Assembly (NCBI GenBank): GCA_947579665.1
Contig: CANPUZ010000050.1
Span: 930,001 to 994,000, forward strand
Source of the DNA: Sympetrum striolatum
Taxonomy: Eukaryota > Arthropoda > Insecta > Odonata > Libellulidae
DNA: 64,000 nucleotides
Direction of reading: 5' to 3'
Of this stretch, positions 12,080-25,031 are shown piece by piece. The notes below the pieces were generated by a model. It saw only the letters and a list, made by a program, of their open reading frames with translations, did not search any database and was not told the DNA's origin. A program made the translations under genes and the position numbers. Each line of letters begins with the position of its first letter. The first letter of the stretch is position 1.

Positions 12080-12400
12080 TATCAATACATGTTCAACAAT
12101 AACATTCGTTGTTAGGGACTTGTTTATGCCCACGAAATTAGACGAATATTTCGACATTTTGGTCTGATTTCTCTCAATTTCGACTCGAATTCGATATTCC
12201 ACGACCAAAATAAGAATCTTTGTTCAATTTCCTTTCTTTTAGTACTAATCGCGATTTCGTACGACCATTATTTCTGATTTAATTCCGCGAAAGAAAAAAT
12301 GTCTGCAATCGATCAAAACGAACTTTACGTGCATTTCTTATGAGAGAGACGATTCGAGTCGTCCAGAGTCGAACCAAGGATACTCTGGACAGACAAATAT
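12080..12400 (-). mobile_element. Helitron-family fragment
   Basis: Inverted relative to 1165-1480 and 18720-19050, with the same TCGAGTCGTCCAGAGTCGAA block. Confidence 0.55.
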
Positions 12401-12451
12401 CTTTATTCTATACTCCATTGGGCCTTAAAATGACTCCAAAAGTTCTAATGT

Positions 12452-13116
12452 TGCCAGCACATGACTTTCTCCATGTATAAGATGTAAATATTTATCTACG
12501 TCAGTATTTTCGAATTCTATATTCAATCTAAACTTGGAAGATAAGAGATTAATTTATATCATATTATCTTTTACGTCACAAACATTATAAATAATGTTTT
12601 TCGGGACATGATCGATGAAAAACGATGAAATTGGCCTTTCGCCCATAGAGCCCAGAGCGCCCACGACGTATGTACATAATCAGCTACTTCCGGTTTATCG
12701 GTATTTCACGAATAACTCCTAATCAACCGGTGATACAAAAATATGTTTTATGCAAAAGTTATAGTTAATTATATTTTCTAAAACTTTCATAAGTAATAGT
12801 ATATACAAAAATATCATATTAATGGAGATATTTTGAAAACCGGAAATTTGCTTCGAACACTAAAGCTCGACTTCCGGTTGACCGATTTACTCCAAAAACT
12901 AATCAACTCTGACAGCAACCACTACAGTGCTATATATGAAGTTTGGTATTGATACGACCAATAGTTTTCATGTTAGAGCGCCCAGAAACACAGACATCAT
13001 TCCGAAAATGACGTGTTCTAGGGACCCCAAAACATGTATTTCCGTTGAAATCTCGAAGTCGATTTTTTTCATGAAAACAATACTTTTTCTATACTATGTA
13101 CATGGAGGAAGTAAAA
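12452..13116 (-). mobile_element. ACTTTCTCC MITE, single copy
   Basis: From GCCAGCACATGACTTTCTCC to CATGGAGGAAGTAAAA, with the family's internal blocks (GAGCGCCCA, AACTTCCGG-type, TCCGTTGAAATCTCGAAGTC). Confidence 0.75.
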
Positions 13117-13449
13117 TTCATAATCCTATCGTTTGCGTCGTTGCCACGTGGTTACGCCAAAGATATCTAAATAAATGGATATGTCATTAATAGTTAGTTA
13201 ACTCTTTAAAAACATTTGCAAATAATGCAGTTAGGCATAATGGATGATAAAATAAAATGTGACATACATACAAAGAAGTATAGCATTTCTGTTACAATTG
13301 TTAATACGATTAGGTCTTGCAGAGTCCTCCTCAAGACTCGTCTACAAGTGCCTCCTTTTACCATTTAAGGTCGGAGTATTTAAAGGAGAATATAAATGAC
13401 TGATTTATGTTTCATTCTCTCATGACTTTATCGGTTTTGCAACAGCCAA

Positions 13450-14170
13450 GCTGTTATATCGATCATTCCATGCCAAGTGGTCGACCATAACGGATTTCAA
13501 TGAAATTATGTATGGAATATTATGCATATTTCTTATGGACATTAATGAAGTTTTACTTTCGCCGTTGGTATAACTGCTGAGATATATTAGTTTATTTAAC
13601 CCCGTGCCTTTTTCAGTATGACTGTGAAATTTCGGTGACTTTGAAGCATAGTAATGTTGACTCAATTTTAAAGATAATGGAAAGTACTAGGAAAATGTAA
13701 TTTTATATTCGTAAACCAGGTATTGATGTGTTATCAAACGCAAAGTTTCACGTTGATTGCATATTTAATTCCTGTAATATAAAATAGCCAAAAGTTTAAT
13801 TTTTTAGATCTGCAGTTTTTCGGGCCAGGCTTGCACTGCAATTTCTGCAACATGCTCGCTTTTACAGCTATTTATATTGCTTTGTTTAATAGAGCGCAAA
13901 ACGTTGTTCAAGATAGCCAAAGATTGTTTACTTCATAAAACAATTCTCTGAGATACGACGCCTCAAAGTTACTGAAATCTCACAGTCATACAGTAGAAAT
14001 CAGCGACACGGGGTCAAATAAACTGCTATATCTCAGAAAATATACCATCGGCGAAAGTAAAACTTGGCAAATATTCATAAGAGATATGTGTGAGTGTCCA
14101 TACAAAATTTCTTTGAAATCCGAGGTGGTGGAGTGGGGACCACTCCGCATGGAATGGCCCATATCTTTCT
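13450..14170. repeat. Foldback element with about 200-bp inverted arms
   Basis: 13450-13660 and 13965-14168 are inverted copies: CATTCCATGCCAAGTGGTCG against its diverged complement near 14140, and CCCCGTGCC against GACACGGGG. The loop is 13661-13964. A related GGCGTGGAATGACCC occurs at 18672. Confidence 0.55.
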
Positions 14171-14360
14171 TGTTAACATTAATTCTGTTTTCTCTTAGTA
14201 TTTCCTCAGGCAGCTGATAAAAATAGTAAGGAATTTAACATCCATATGCACTTTGGCCACAGTCATTACTGTATTTAGGCTTTTCACATCGTTTTATATA
14301 TCTAAGGTTCGCAGTATTACAAACAGAAGAAATCAGAAATACTTTTTCGCTACCAAATTA

Positions 14361-15046
14361 AAAAATCTGACGTGGCCAGCACATGACTTTCTCCAAATAT
14401 AAGATGTAAATACTTACCTAAGACAGTATTTTCGAACTCTGTATTCTATCTAAACTTGGAAGATGAGTGATTAATTTATATATCATTATCTTTGACATCA
14501 CAAAAATTATAAATAATGATTTAAGGGACATGTTCGATGAAAAACGATGAAATTGGCCTTTCGCCCACAGCGCCCACAAAGTACATAATCAGCAACTTCC
14601 GGTTTATCAGTATTTCACGATTAAGTCCTAACCAATCAGTGATATAAAAATATGTTCTCTTCAAAAGTTATAGTAAATTACATTTTCTAAAACTTTTATA
14701 AATAATAGTATATACCTAAATATCAGATTAATGGAGATATTTTGCAATAACGGAAATTTGCTTCGAAGAATAAAGCTCGACTTCCGGTTAACCGATTTAC
14801 TCCAAAAACTAATCAACTCTGACAGCACCCACCGCAGTGCTATACATAAGGTTTGGTATTGATGCGACTAATAGTTTTCACGTTAGAGCGCTCACAATCA
14901 CACACACAACCACATACTCACAGACATCATTCCGAAAATGACGTGTTCTAGGGACCCCAAAACGTGTATTTCCGTTGAAATCTCGAAGTCGATTCTTTTC
15001 ATGAAAACAATACTTTCTCTATACTACTTAAATGGAGAAAGTAAAA
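14361..15046 (-). mobile_element. ACTTTCTCC MITE, single copy
   Basis: From ATCTGACGTGGCCAGCACAT to AATGGAGAAAGTAAAA. Closely parallels 12452-13116. Confidence 0.75.
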
Positions 15047-16250
15047 ACGCGGGCGTTACATCAATTCATATCTTCCAAAAGGTCGTGGGTTCGACATTAG
15101 GCATCCCTACTATTTGAAACGTAGGGCGCGACCTTAAAATTATTTATGATTCACATACCGATAAGTTGGAAATTCTTGGGCCAAGCAAGTGTAGACAAAG
15201 GTAATACTTGGTATTTCTTTTACGATATTTGTTAAGCCTTTGAAAAGTATTCTAGTAAAATAAGCAACTTTATCTCGTATAAATATACGGAACTTATTCG
15301 AAAGCAATATAGTCGGTCGTCAAGGAGACGGGGTGTGTATAGCAACCACAAATCGGTTTATTTTACTGCAATTCTCGCCATTTGGAGCACAAAATTACAT
15401 ATATTGGGATATAAAACAAATTAAAAATACTTTTTCGCTGCCAAATTAAAAAAAGATACGGCAATGATGTATAGTTGCGATGTATCACCGTCATATCCTT
15501 TTAATTCAGGCTCCAATAAATCTGTCTCGTATGAATTATGAAGGAGGTGAAAAAGAGAGAGAAGTTGTGTATATACTAATCTTTTGGGAAACGCCTTCGC
15601 AAACAAGGGTAAAGAGGGGCTAATCCAACGCCCTCTGACGTCTTAGGAGGCATTATCATTTCGTTTGTCGTTTGTTTCTTGCTTCTCCGAGAAATGCGCC
15701 ATCTTTGATGGGAGGTTTTTCTTTTCGAAGAAGAATAAACGGAATTTTAAGAGTGTTTCGTTTGCTTTTTGGGCAGTAGGTACTCAAAGATACAGTTACG
15801 AGGGCTTATCAAAATAATACTGAAAATATATAAACTAGTTAATTCCCCCGTTATGTATGACGGGTCATTATTTCAATTTTATTTTTAACTCGCAAAATGT
15901 AACTATGGTTGACTCAATAAATATATTATTTATACCATATTTTTAATAAAAACTAATCAGTATTGAATTTTAACCAAAGAATATTAGCGAAATTCCCAAA
16001 AATTACGAATTCGATGCAATTGAACACTAGGCAGTTAGGTACTCAATGATACCATTACGAGGTCTGACTCAGAGGATATTGAATTGCAAGTTTCGCAAGG
16101 TCAGATAATTAAAAAAAAATAGAAACTGTCTCTTTCAAAATATATTCTAAGTTACTCTATAAACAATGAATGTAGTTTTAATAATAGAACTAGTATTGTT
16201 ATTCACACAATATTTATTTTTCCTCTCCTATACCTTTTTATATCTGCAAC
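15047..16250. other. No recognised gene
   Basis: AT-rich. GTGGGTTCGACATTAGGC at 15086 is another T-loop-like motif, and 15418-15455 repeats the left flank of the MITE at 14335-14365. Confidence 0.35.
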
Positions 16251-16251
16251 T

Positions 16252-16480
16252 TTTTTACTTTCTCCCTATACGTAGTATAGAGAAAATATTATATTCGCAA
16301 ACAAATTGGACCTCCAGATTTCAACGGAAATAGATGATTTGGGGCCCATAGAGCACGTTTTCGCTATTTTCCCGGACATATCTTTGTGTCTGTCTATCTA
16401 TGGTAAAAAGTTTGTGTGCTCTCTATCTTAAAAAGCAATAATCCCATCATTTCCAAAATTCATATTTAGTATTTTCCAAA
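16252..16480 (+). mobile_element. ACTTTCTCC MITE, 5' fragment
   Basis: TTACTTTCTCCCTATACGTA through GATTTCAACGGAAATAGATG and GGGGCCCATAGAGC; a subfamily variant shared with 17817-18308. Confidence 0.6.
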
Positions 16481-16554
16481 CGAGGTCCTAATTTTTTGGT
16501 AAATCTAGTCTTAATATACATCTTATATTTAAGCATGAACTTCCTATGATTTCG

Positions 16555-16985
16555 ATAAGTGCATCAAAAAATTAATGAAAAACTACCTCAATGTATCTTA
16601 AAGGGAAGAATTTTGCATCTTCCTAGCATCGAACCCAGGATATTTTCCGTGCAGGTCATTAATGTTTTTATTAAATATTGACCATATGAACAGGCTCCTT
16701 GAGTTTTAATTCTCTACCTATCCGGGAAGTATTTTTTTTTAATTCCTGAAAATCAAAGAGATGCTTTTAAATGGGAAAAATTGGGACTTTGGGGCCCTCT
16801 GGAATCGAACCCATGACACTGAGGTTCAAAATCTAATTTTTTCTGGTGGTTACACGTTATGGCCAATACGTCGTAAAAAGTTCAAGTAGTTGACGCTAGT
16901 GGTTTAGCCTGTGAATTAGTATCCTATCTATATAGCTATATGAATATATGAATGAATCCGGAGAAGCATCTATACATAATAGATG
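16555..16985 (-). repeat. Inverted copy of the 7070-7490 repeat
   Basis: Same order on the minus strand, from the GGATACTAATTCACAGGC block to the end at AATACATTGAGG-like sequence. Confidence 0.6.
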
Positions 16986-17039
16986 TTATAGCAATCCGAG
17001 TTATCTTACCTAGAGTTGCCGAACCGTGTGAAACAAGCC

Positions 17040-17815
17040 AAGAGCACTAACGACACGCATCTTCTTTTTGTGTTATTTTCTTATTTTCTCCTAATTTTCC
17101 ATTTTTAGCTTTTCCTTCGCATGAGCATGACTTTTCTCATCATTGGAATGCTTTGTCCGCCTGCTTTTTTGGGATCGCATCTTTCCCCTCTTAGTCCTTC
17201 CCGATTTCTACGCATCCTAACACGTTTTTCGTTAACTTTCAGACCTTCCCTCCTGGATGCTGTTCCTTCTGGTCCATACGAGAGCTGTCTCCGAAGAATC
17301 CAACAAATTCTCGTTTTAAAATTTGAATCTCTGTCCATGTTTTTTTGATTTCCCACATAGTGTTACGTAATCATATAAACCTCATTGGTACCTCTATTTC
17401 GTTGCTCATTTGTTGACTAGCTAAAGCGCCCGTTGATCTTCCATTGGGGAACTTAGTTCTATGAATGTTTTGTTTGAAATAGGTGTTTGATCGAGGGATT
17501 GTCTCGTTCAGTCTGCCCAAGCGACTTTCTTTTCCCGGAGTGTAATGACTCCCATTGGTTTCATCAGTCGGCAAGGGTGAAGGGAATTAAAGAGTCGGTT
17601 AATATTGGTTGAACTGTTAAAATTGGTGAAAAGCGGATGGAAGAATAAGCGTGCTGAGATATGAAAAGCCGCACCTCCGAACATTCAGCACGCGGGCCGG
17701 ACGGCGCGGAGCCGAGCATCACGCCTATACTCAAAAATGTTTTTCTTTCTTAAATGAAATATAGCCCTCGCAAATTTTTTCAAAATTGTAGACGAAGGTT
17801 TTATGTACAACATAT
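17040..17815. other. No recognised gene; weak open frames
   Basis: Minus-strand frames 17574-17371 and 17356-17105 are hydrophilic but lie in different frames without a clear splice pair. Treated as unproven. Confidence 0.25.
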
Positions 17816-17816
17816 A

Positions 17817-18308
17817 AAAAAGCTGATGTGACCAACACATGACTTTCTCTATATTTATTGAAAACAGAAGCCTATGCCGGTAATATATAAATAAATCCAA
17901 AACAATGAGTGTTACAGGACAATATTATGTGCAAAAGTTGTAGTAAAATACATTATCTATAACTTTTGAATGTAATTGTATATACCTACATTGCATTCTG
18001 ATGGAGATATTAAAGAAGCAAACATTTGTTCCGGTTTAACCGGAACTTCCGGTTAAGCGATATTCACCAAAAACTAATCAACTCTTGGCATTGTCAGGAA
18101 AGTACTAAATATGAATTTTGGAAATGATCGGATAATTAGTCTTTAAGATAGAGCGCCCATAAACTCTTTTACCACACACACTTTTCGGGAGAATAGCGAA
18201 AACGAAGTCTATGGGCCCCAAAACATCTATTTCCGTCAAAATTTGGGGGACAAATGTTTTTGCGAATACAATACTTTCTATTTACTACGTATAGGGAGAA
18301 AGTCAAAA
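17817..18308 (-). mobile_element. ACTTTCTCC MITE, short variant
   Basis: From GCTGATGTGACCAACACATG to ACGTATAGGGAGAAAGTC, about 490 bp, with two TTCCGGTT blocks. Confidence 0.7.
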
Positions 18309-18719
18309 TGAGAAAAATCGAAGGCATAGGTACACCATCAAAAATCGATTTGAAACTTTTAAATTTTTATAAAATTTATTAAATTGTTTAAATTCTATAA
18401 TAGCTTCCAATATTCTTCTTTTCTAATACAAGACCTTTAAATTAAGCCATGCTGTGTATCTTTAGCTTCTATATTACCGGAGATATGGCCTCGAATGCGA
18501 AGGCTCTTTCGTAAAATTTCAATTTTTAAACATTGCAATATTTCGTAAACAATTGAGTTAATTACAAAAAGGCTTAATAGTTTTCATTTTGTTATCAAAT
18601 CAAAGCGATCTGCCAAATTTGGTCAAAATCGGTTACATCAAGGGTCAATTTTGCCGATTTCCTTGTCGAATTGGCGTGGAATGACCCAGAAGTAGATTTA
18701 TTTCAAGTTTTCGATCGCG

Positions 18720-19050
18720 CAATTAATAACTAGGTTCGACTCTGGACGTATAGAATCGTCTCTCTCATAAGAAATGCACGTAAAGTTCGTTTCGATCGAT
18801 TGCAGACATTTTTTCTTTTGAAGAATTAAATCAGAAATAATGGTCGTACGAATTCGAGATTAGTACCAAAAGAAAGGAAATAGAACAAAGATTATTAATC
18901 CGGTCTTGCAATATTGCATTCGAGTCGAAATTGAGAGAATTCCGACAAAAAAGACGAAAAATTCGTGTGATTTTGTGGGCGTAAACAATTCCCTAACAAC
19001 GAAGGTGATTGTTGAACCCTCGCACGGATATATAAGGGAAAGTTATTAAG
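18720..19050 (+). mobile_element. Helitron-family fragment
   Basis: GGTTCGACTCTGGACGTATA, CACGTAAAGTTCGTTTCGAT, GTACCAAAAGAAAGGAAAT, CCCTAACAACGAAGGTGATT in order. Confidence 0.6.
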
Positions 19051-19629
19051 ATTGCAATTGAGAAGAAGAGCAGACAATTTATGGCAATAAAACCATCAGT
19101 TTACTTCGGAAAATAAAATTCACCAATAGTATAGGTTAAAATTTTGCCTTTGTGAATATCATTTCAAATGATTCATGGTTTTCTTTCTTAAAAACATAGG
19201 GAATTTTCAGTATCGTAAGGAGATTATTAAATCTTTTCGTAACAATATAAATTCACTTGAATTACGTCACTTCTGACGGGGCTAATTCACTAGCATTGAA
19301 TGAATGCTTCAATATTTAATGTTTTAATAATTAAAGTCGGATCAAGTTCAGCCAGGATGTTAGGTATTTCAGTCAATTTTACTATCTAGTGACGATAATT
19401 GGTGTTAGGAATCGGGAAATCGATTTAAGGATCCACATTTTGTTAAAGACATTCAAAGTTCGTGAAGGGATTTAATTCAATCTACTAAGGGATCTACTAA
19501 GGCATAATTAAATAAGAAACGTTAATAGCCATTTTCTTCGTAAATTGCTAGCGTAAATCGAAATTATGTTCAACATTTGAAATGATGTAGTTGAGATTTT
19601 GAAAAAGAATAACAATTCGTATAGATTCA

Positions 19630-20147
19630 ATTGTACATACCAAAGTTGTAGATAATGTTTTTTACTACAACTTTTTTATGAAAATGTTTTTCGTAACACT
19701 GATTGTTTAGGAGTTATTCTTGAATAATGGTTAACCGGAAGTTGTTGTTTACCCAGAAAAGGAAGTTTTTCATACATATCTCTGTCAAAATGCAATGTAG
19801 CTACATATATACAATTATATACCAAAGTTATAGATAATGTACTTTGGTACAACTTTTGTATGAAACATTTTTTCGTAACACTGATTGTGTAGGAGTTATT
19901 CTTCAATAATGGTTAACCGGAAGTTGTTGTTTACCCAGAAAAGGAAGTTTTTCATACATATATCTATCAGAATGCAATCTAGGTACATACAATTATGTAC
20001 CAAAGTTGTAGATAATGTTTTTTATTACAAAGCTTGTATGAAACATTTTCCGGTAACACTCATTGTTTTGGAGTTATTTATATATTACCGGCATAGGCTT
20101 CTGTTTTCAATAAATATGGAGAAAGTCATGTGTTGCCCACATCAGAT
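19630..20147 (+). mobile_element. MITE-derived array, three units of about 180 bp
   Basis: CCAAAGTTGTAGATAATG-type words begin near 19640, 19822 and 19999, each followed by GGTTAACCGGAAGTTGTTGT in the first two units. The array ends TATGGAGAAAGTCATGTG, the 3' end of the ACTTTCTCC MITE, so it is an internally amplified member. Confidence 0.65.
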
Positions 20148-20870
20148 TATTGTATTTACGTTAAAATAGAGTCTTGCGCAGAGAAAGATCGCTGTCAAAA
20201 AAAAGAAACATTTTTAATTTCTCGCTCGATTCCAATCCAACCGTACATCGATTCTCATTCTTAAGAACGTTCCGCAGTCGACGGAACGCATCTGTTTGTC
20301 TGATTTGCTTCCTGTCTGCTCGCATTTGTCTGATACCCTGGATGCTTCGCTCCCTTGGTGAAATCGTTTACTGTTCTCTCGGTGGGGAAACGTCAACATA
20401 CGTTTCGCGGAAGAATCAATCAGGAGATGCAATTTACCCTGATCTCAAGCATCATCGTGGCTTAGAATCAAACTCTTAAACAGTCCGAAGAAACAGGTAG
20501 ACGTTTTAATAAACTTTTAATAAGGGCGTGAAGTTTTGTTTCCCTACCATTCGGTATCAGGAGTGCTTTTCTGTGGCATCGGAAAGATTCTGAAGAAATC
20601 GAGGAAAACATTGTCGCTATCTTGTTGACTATCTGTCCTTTTCTTTTGGGCACCTTTCATAGAGGAAAGTCGTTTCTTCTCCCGCATATTGATGGATGGA
20701 ATACTTTTCCTTTGACTATTGGTACAGGATACTGGAAAGGTATCTTTCACTTTCTTATGTAAATCTTATTCATGGCTTTGATGACATCAATGTAGGGGAG
20801 TAATCTCAGTAACTAAGATCTCCGCTCATAAAATGCTAGTTAAAGTATTACTCGTGTAGTCAACGAGCTT
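20148..20870. other. No recognised gene; overlapping weak frames
   Basis: Frames of 60-101 codons on both strands (plus 20174-20479; minus 20432-20214 and 20750-20544) with no recognised motif. Confidence 0.25.
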
Positions 20871-20879
20871 TAATTAAGT

Positions 20880-21055
20880 GGACACGTTCCATCTTTAGCA
20901 TTCTACCTTAGCGAGGAAAGCAAGGGCAAACTACCTCACTCCTCATCTTGCTTAATAAACCTCATTCCCGTTCATTAGTAACTGGTTGCTAATATTAGAG
21001 GGGATGATTTTCCCATCGGCCTTCGGGCTAAATACCTTACAGACTGAGGAAAGTC
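20880..21055 (+). repeat. Second copy of the CCTCACTCCTCATC repeat
   Basis: Divergent copy of 4420-4640: CTACCTCACTCCTCATCTTG, AAACCTCATTCCC, AAATACCTTACAGACTGAGG. Confidence 0.45.
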
Positions 21056-21950
21056 ATGTTTATATTAGGATCATATTATTTGATATTTGAATATAGCTTT
21101 TAACAATTTTTAGTTTTACAAGGTGCATATACTTATCTCCTTGCTTCTTTCGGAATATATACTTCAGAACTTTAAAATAAAGAAATCTGTTGTCATAAAC
21201 CTCTACAGTAGCTATTATGGTACTGGAAATACGAGAATTATCAGCGCTACCAGCGGAGAGTTATGAGTGTAATAAAGTTTTTGACTTGATTTAACATCCC
21301 GCTGTAAAGACGGAGTGGAGTTAATTGAAGTGGTTAGTTTACCACTTGGCGGCGAAATAAAATAAACATAACATTATATATTAAAATACAGATGGTTATT
21401 AAGTCTATCGGATAGGATTCATGTTCTTAGAGATCTGTATCATGATAAGTCTGTGCTCATTTATGACCGACAAAATTGCCAGCGAACGAGATAAGATTGC
21501 GAGAAAATAAACATGCCTCGCTTTCCTTTTGCCACGTGGCGAGAGCTGCCTTACGCAATGCACGAATTTACGGTTATCAGACTTGGAGTGTGCCATTTAT
21601 TTTGGAAAGCACTTCTGTTAACATGGAATTACCATTAGTAGTAGTAGTAAATTTGTAAGGTGCCTCGACACCAAGATCATTATGCGCCTTCACATAAATA
21701 TATCAGTTCATCACCTTAACATTAAGAAGAATAAAATATGACCATATTCGCAATACTAGGGTAGGTATGTACCGCCATAAGAGTACCAAAGCGATGCCAA
21801 TTAGAAAAACTCTTTTCTTTGAAACTGGAAATATTCGGCTTAAGTTGATTTGAATTGAATTTTATGTACGTTTCCGTGAATACAGTTCTTTTCAATTTTC
21901 GTGATAGCTGAGCTGAAATTTTTAAAGCAGCTCCTTGAAAATATATCGAG
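21056..21950. other. No recognised feature
   Basis: AT-rich; nothing beyond a short GTA run at 21635. Confidence 0.4.
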
Positions 21951-21952
21951 AC

Positions 21953-22616
21953 TTTTTACTTTCTCCATATACGAAGTATAGAGAAAGTATTGTTTTCATG
22001 AAAAAATTCGACTTCGAGATTTCAACGGAAATACAAGTTTTGGGGTCCCTAGAACACGTTTTGACCATTTTCGGAATGATGTCTGTGTGTATGTGTGTGC
22101 CACTAACCAAATACCAAACTTCATATTTACTACTGTGGTGTGTGCTGTCAGAGTTGATTAGTTTTTGGAGTAAATCGGTTAACCGGAAATCGAGCTTCAT
22201 TCATCAAAGCTCATTTCCGGTTTTCAATATATCTCCATAAATATGATATTTAGGTATATACTATTACAACAAAAGTTTTAGAAAATTAAATTTACAACAA
22301 CTTTTGCTGGAAACATATTTTTGTATCACTGATTGTTTAGGAGTTATTCATGAAATACTGATAAACCGGAAGTTGCTGATTATGTACTTTGTGGGCGCTC
22401 TGGGCTCTATGGGCGTAAGGCCAATTTCATCGTTTTTCATCGGGCATGTCCCGAAAAACATTATTTATAATGTTTGTGACGTCAAAGATAATAATATATA
22501 AATTAATCACTCATCTTCCAAGTTTAGATGGAATATAGAGTTCGAAATTACTGTCGTAGGTAAATATTTACATCTTATATATGGAGAAAGTCATGTGCTG
22601 GCCACGTCAGATTTTT
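21953..22616 (+). mobile_element. ACTTTCTCC MITE, first of a head-to-tail pair
   Basis: Starts TTTTTACTTTCTCCATATAC and ends GGCCACGTCAGATTTTT, where the next copy begins at once. Confidence 0.8.
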
Positions 22617-22745
22617 ACTTTCTCCATATACGAAGTATAGAGAAAGTATTGTTTTCATGAAAAAATTCGACTTCGAGATTTCAACGGAAATACATGTTTT
22701 GGGGTCCCTAGAACACGTTTTGACCATTTTCGGAATGATGTCTGT

Positions 22746-22796
<51 letters not shown>

Positions 22797-23668
22797 TGTG
22801 TGATAGTGGGCGCTCTAACGTGAAAACTATTAGTCGTATCAATACCAAACTTCACATATAGTACTGTGGTGTGTGCTGTCAGAGTTTATTAGTTTTTGGA
22901 GTAAATCGATCAACCGGAAGTCGAGCTTTATTCATTAAAGCTCAATTCCGGTTTTCAAAATATCTCCATAATTATGATATATAGGTATATTGTATACCCT
23001 ATAAAAGTTTTAGATAATGTTTTTTACTATAACTTTTGTATTTAACATATTTTTGTATAACCGGTTGATTAGGAGTTATTCGTGAAATACTGATAAACCG
23101 GAAGAAGATGATTATGTACTTTGTGGGCGCTCTAACATGAAAACTATTTGTCGGAAAAACACCAAATTTCATATATAGTATTTTGTTTTGTTTCGTTAGA
23201 GTTGATTAGTTTTTGGAGTGAATCGTTAAACCGGAAGTTGAGCTTCATTCTTCAAAGCTCATTTCCGGTTTTCAAAATATCTCCATAAATATGATATTTA
23301 GGTATATACTATTATTTATAAATGTTTTAGAAAATGAAATTTACTATAACTTTCGTATGAAACATATTTTTGTATCATTGATTTTTTAGGAGTTATTCAT
23401 GAAATACTGATAAACTGGAAGTTGCTGATTATGTACATTGCGGGCGCTCTGGGCTCTATGGGCGAAAGGCCAAATTCATCGTTTTTCATCCAGCATGTCC
23501 TGAACATCATTATTTATAATGTTTGTGACGTAAAAGCTAATAATATATATAAATTAATCACTCATCTTCAAAGTTTAGATGGAGTATAGAGTTCGAAATT
23601 ACTGTCGTAGATAAATATTTACATCTTGTATATGGAGAAAGTCATGTGCTGGCCACATCAGATTTTTT
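22617..23668 (+). mobile_element. ACTTTCTCC MITE, second of the pair, with TG microsatellite
   Basis: Starts ACTTTCTCCATATACGAAGT, has (TG)n at 22749-22802, two extended inner modules, and ends GGCCACATCAGATTTTTT at 23668. Confidence 0.8.
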
Positions 23669-24234
23669 AATTTGGCTTCAAGGACTCTTTTAATTTTACT
23701 TGCCAAAGTTTTTGGAGTTTATACGTTTTGCAGTTTTTTTCAACTGAATGATAACACCTGTGATGACAAATATTTTGCGTCTATTATGGCAACCATTGAG
23801 TTAGAGTAGAATCTAAACCCAGGATCTCAATTATTCCCGTATTCATTAGCGAAAAGGTCCTGAAAATCACGATGATTTAACAAGAAAACGAATAAAAACA
23901 CCTGTAGCGGGTTGATTCGTATCTTTGTAACTACCGAATATCATTTTAGGGCTCCTAATTTAATTTATATAGAATCATGATGACATCATGAGTAGGATAC
24001 CGTGATAATTTCCTAATTTCAGCCATTTGGACATTTTTGATTGTTATTGGAGGAGCTACTTACTTCACTGGGAACGTGTGAAATCTCTGTTGATGTTTCC
24101 AATTGCTCCCAATTTTATTTCAAATCTCTGCGTCCATATGAAGAATATTTATTATTTCTTCTTTTGGTGCTCATTGCGATTTTGGAGAAGTATTTATTTA
24201 AAAAATTCAATCTACATGTATTAAATAAAAATTC

Positions 24235-24834
24235 CGTGGGTGTGTTTGTCTTAGATTGGAGGCCACACCTTTACTCCGATTTGCTTCAAACTTTATACAC
24301 GTGTCCTCTGCGACCTGGAGGGAATCACTGTCGCCTTTTCATTCCACAATTTCACGGGGTTCGAACCCTGATCGCTCCGATAGTATTCCTTAAAGAACAC
24401 ACGTAAAACTCATTTTTATCGCATGCAGGGTTTATTACTTTCGCAAAATAAAATTAGAAGAAATAGTCGCACGTTAACGAGACAAACACCGAAGAAATGA
24501 AAATTAAACGAAGATTCTTATTTAGTTCGTGGAATCTTTCCTTTTGAGGAATAAAATTAGAAGTAATAGTCTTTCAGAGTCGAGGAAAGCACCAAAAGAT
24601 CGGTAATTGAATAAATATTCATATTTCGGTCGCGGAATATGGTTTTCGAATCAAGAAATTCAAGGAAATACATCTTCCAAATATTTAGCGGCCGTAAACA
24701 TGCGTTTTCTTTTGTAGATAGAGTGGAATTTTAGTTGTGTATAATTAAAGGGTATTTACTCATTTGACGACCGAGGACTTGAATCCAAAATACTTCTATG
24801 ATCCCCATTGAGAATCAACGGGCGCTTCAGCTAG
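24235..24834 (+). mobile_element. Helitron-family copy with 3' terminus
   Basis: From GGGTGTGTTTGTCTTAGATT through CGGGGTTCGAACCCTG to the terminal hairpin CCCCATTGAGAATCAACGGG and CTTCAGCTAG at 24834. One hairpin pair is mismatched. Confidence 0.65.
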
Positions 24835-25031
24835 CAGTACTATTCTTAGCTTTGATTTATAATTAAATTATCAGCTGAACTTGTGATTATTCGGCTTGGT
24901 TGATGAATGGTTTGCTAATTTATGAATCCCTTAGAATTATTTTTCGCAGCATTGTCAGCGATTCTTGGAAATTATGTATTCATAGTTACAGCATTGTTGT
25001 TGTATCATTGTCCTAACTTAGCTGCATCTAA

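Noticed and set aside
17105..17574. Pair of hydrophilic minus-strand frames as exons of a gene
   Set aside because: Different frames, no convincing donor/acceptor pair, no recognised domain.
20174..20750. Cluster of overlapping frames on both strands
   Set aside because: No motif, no duplicated copy, and neither strand gives a continuous reading.
24041..24406. 121-codon plus-strand frame
   Set aside because: Most of it lies in Helitron-family sequence that is non-coding in the other copies.
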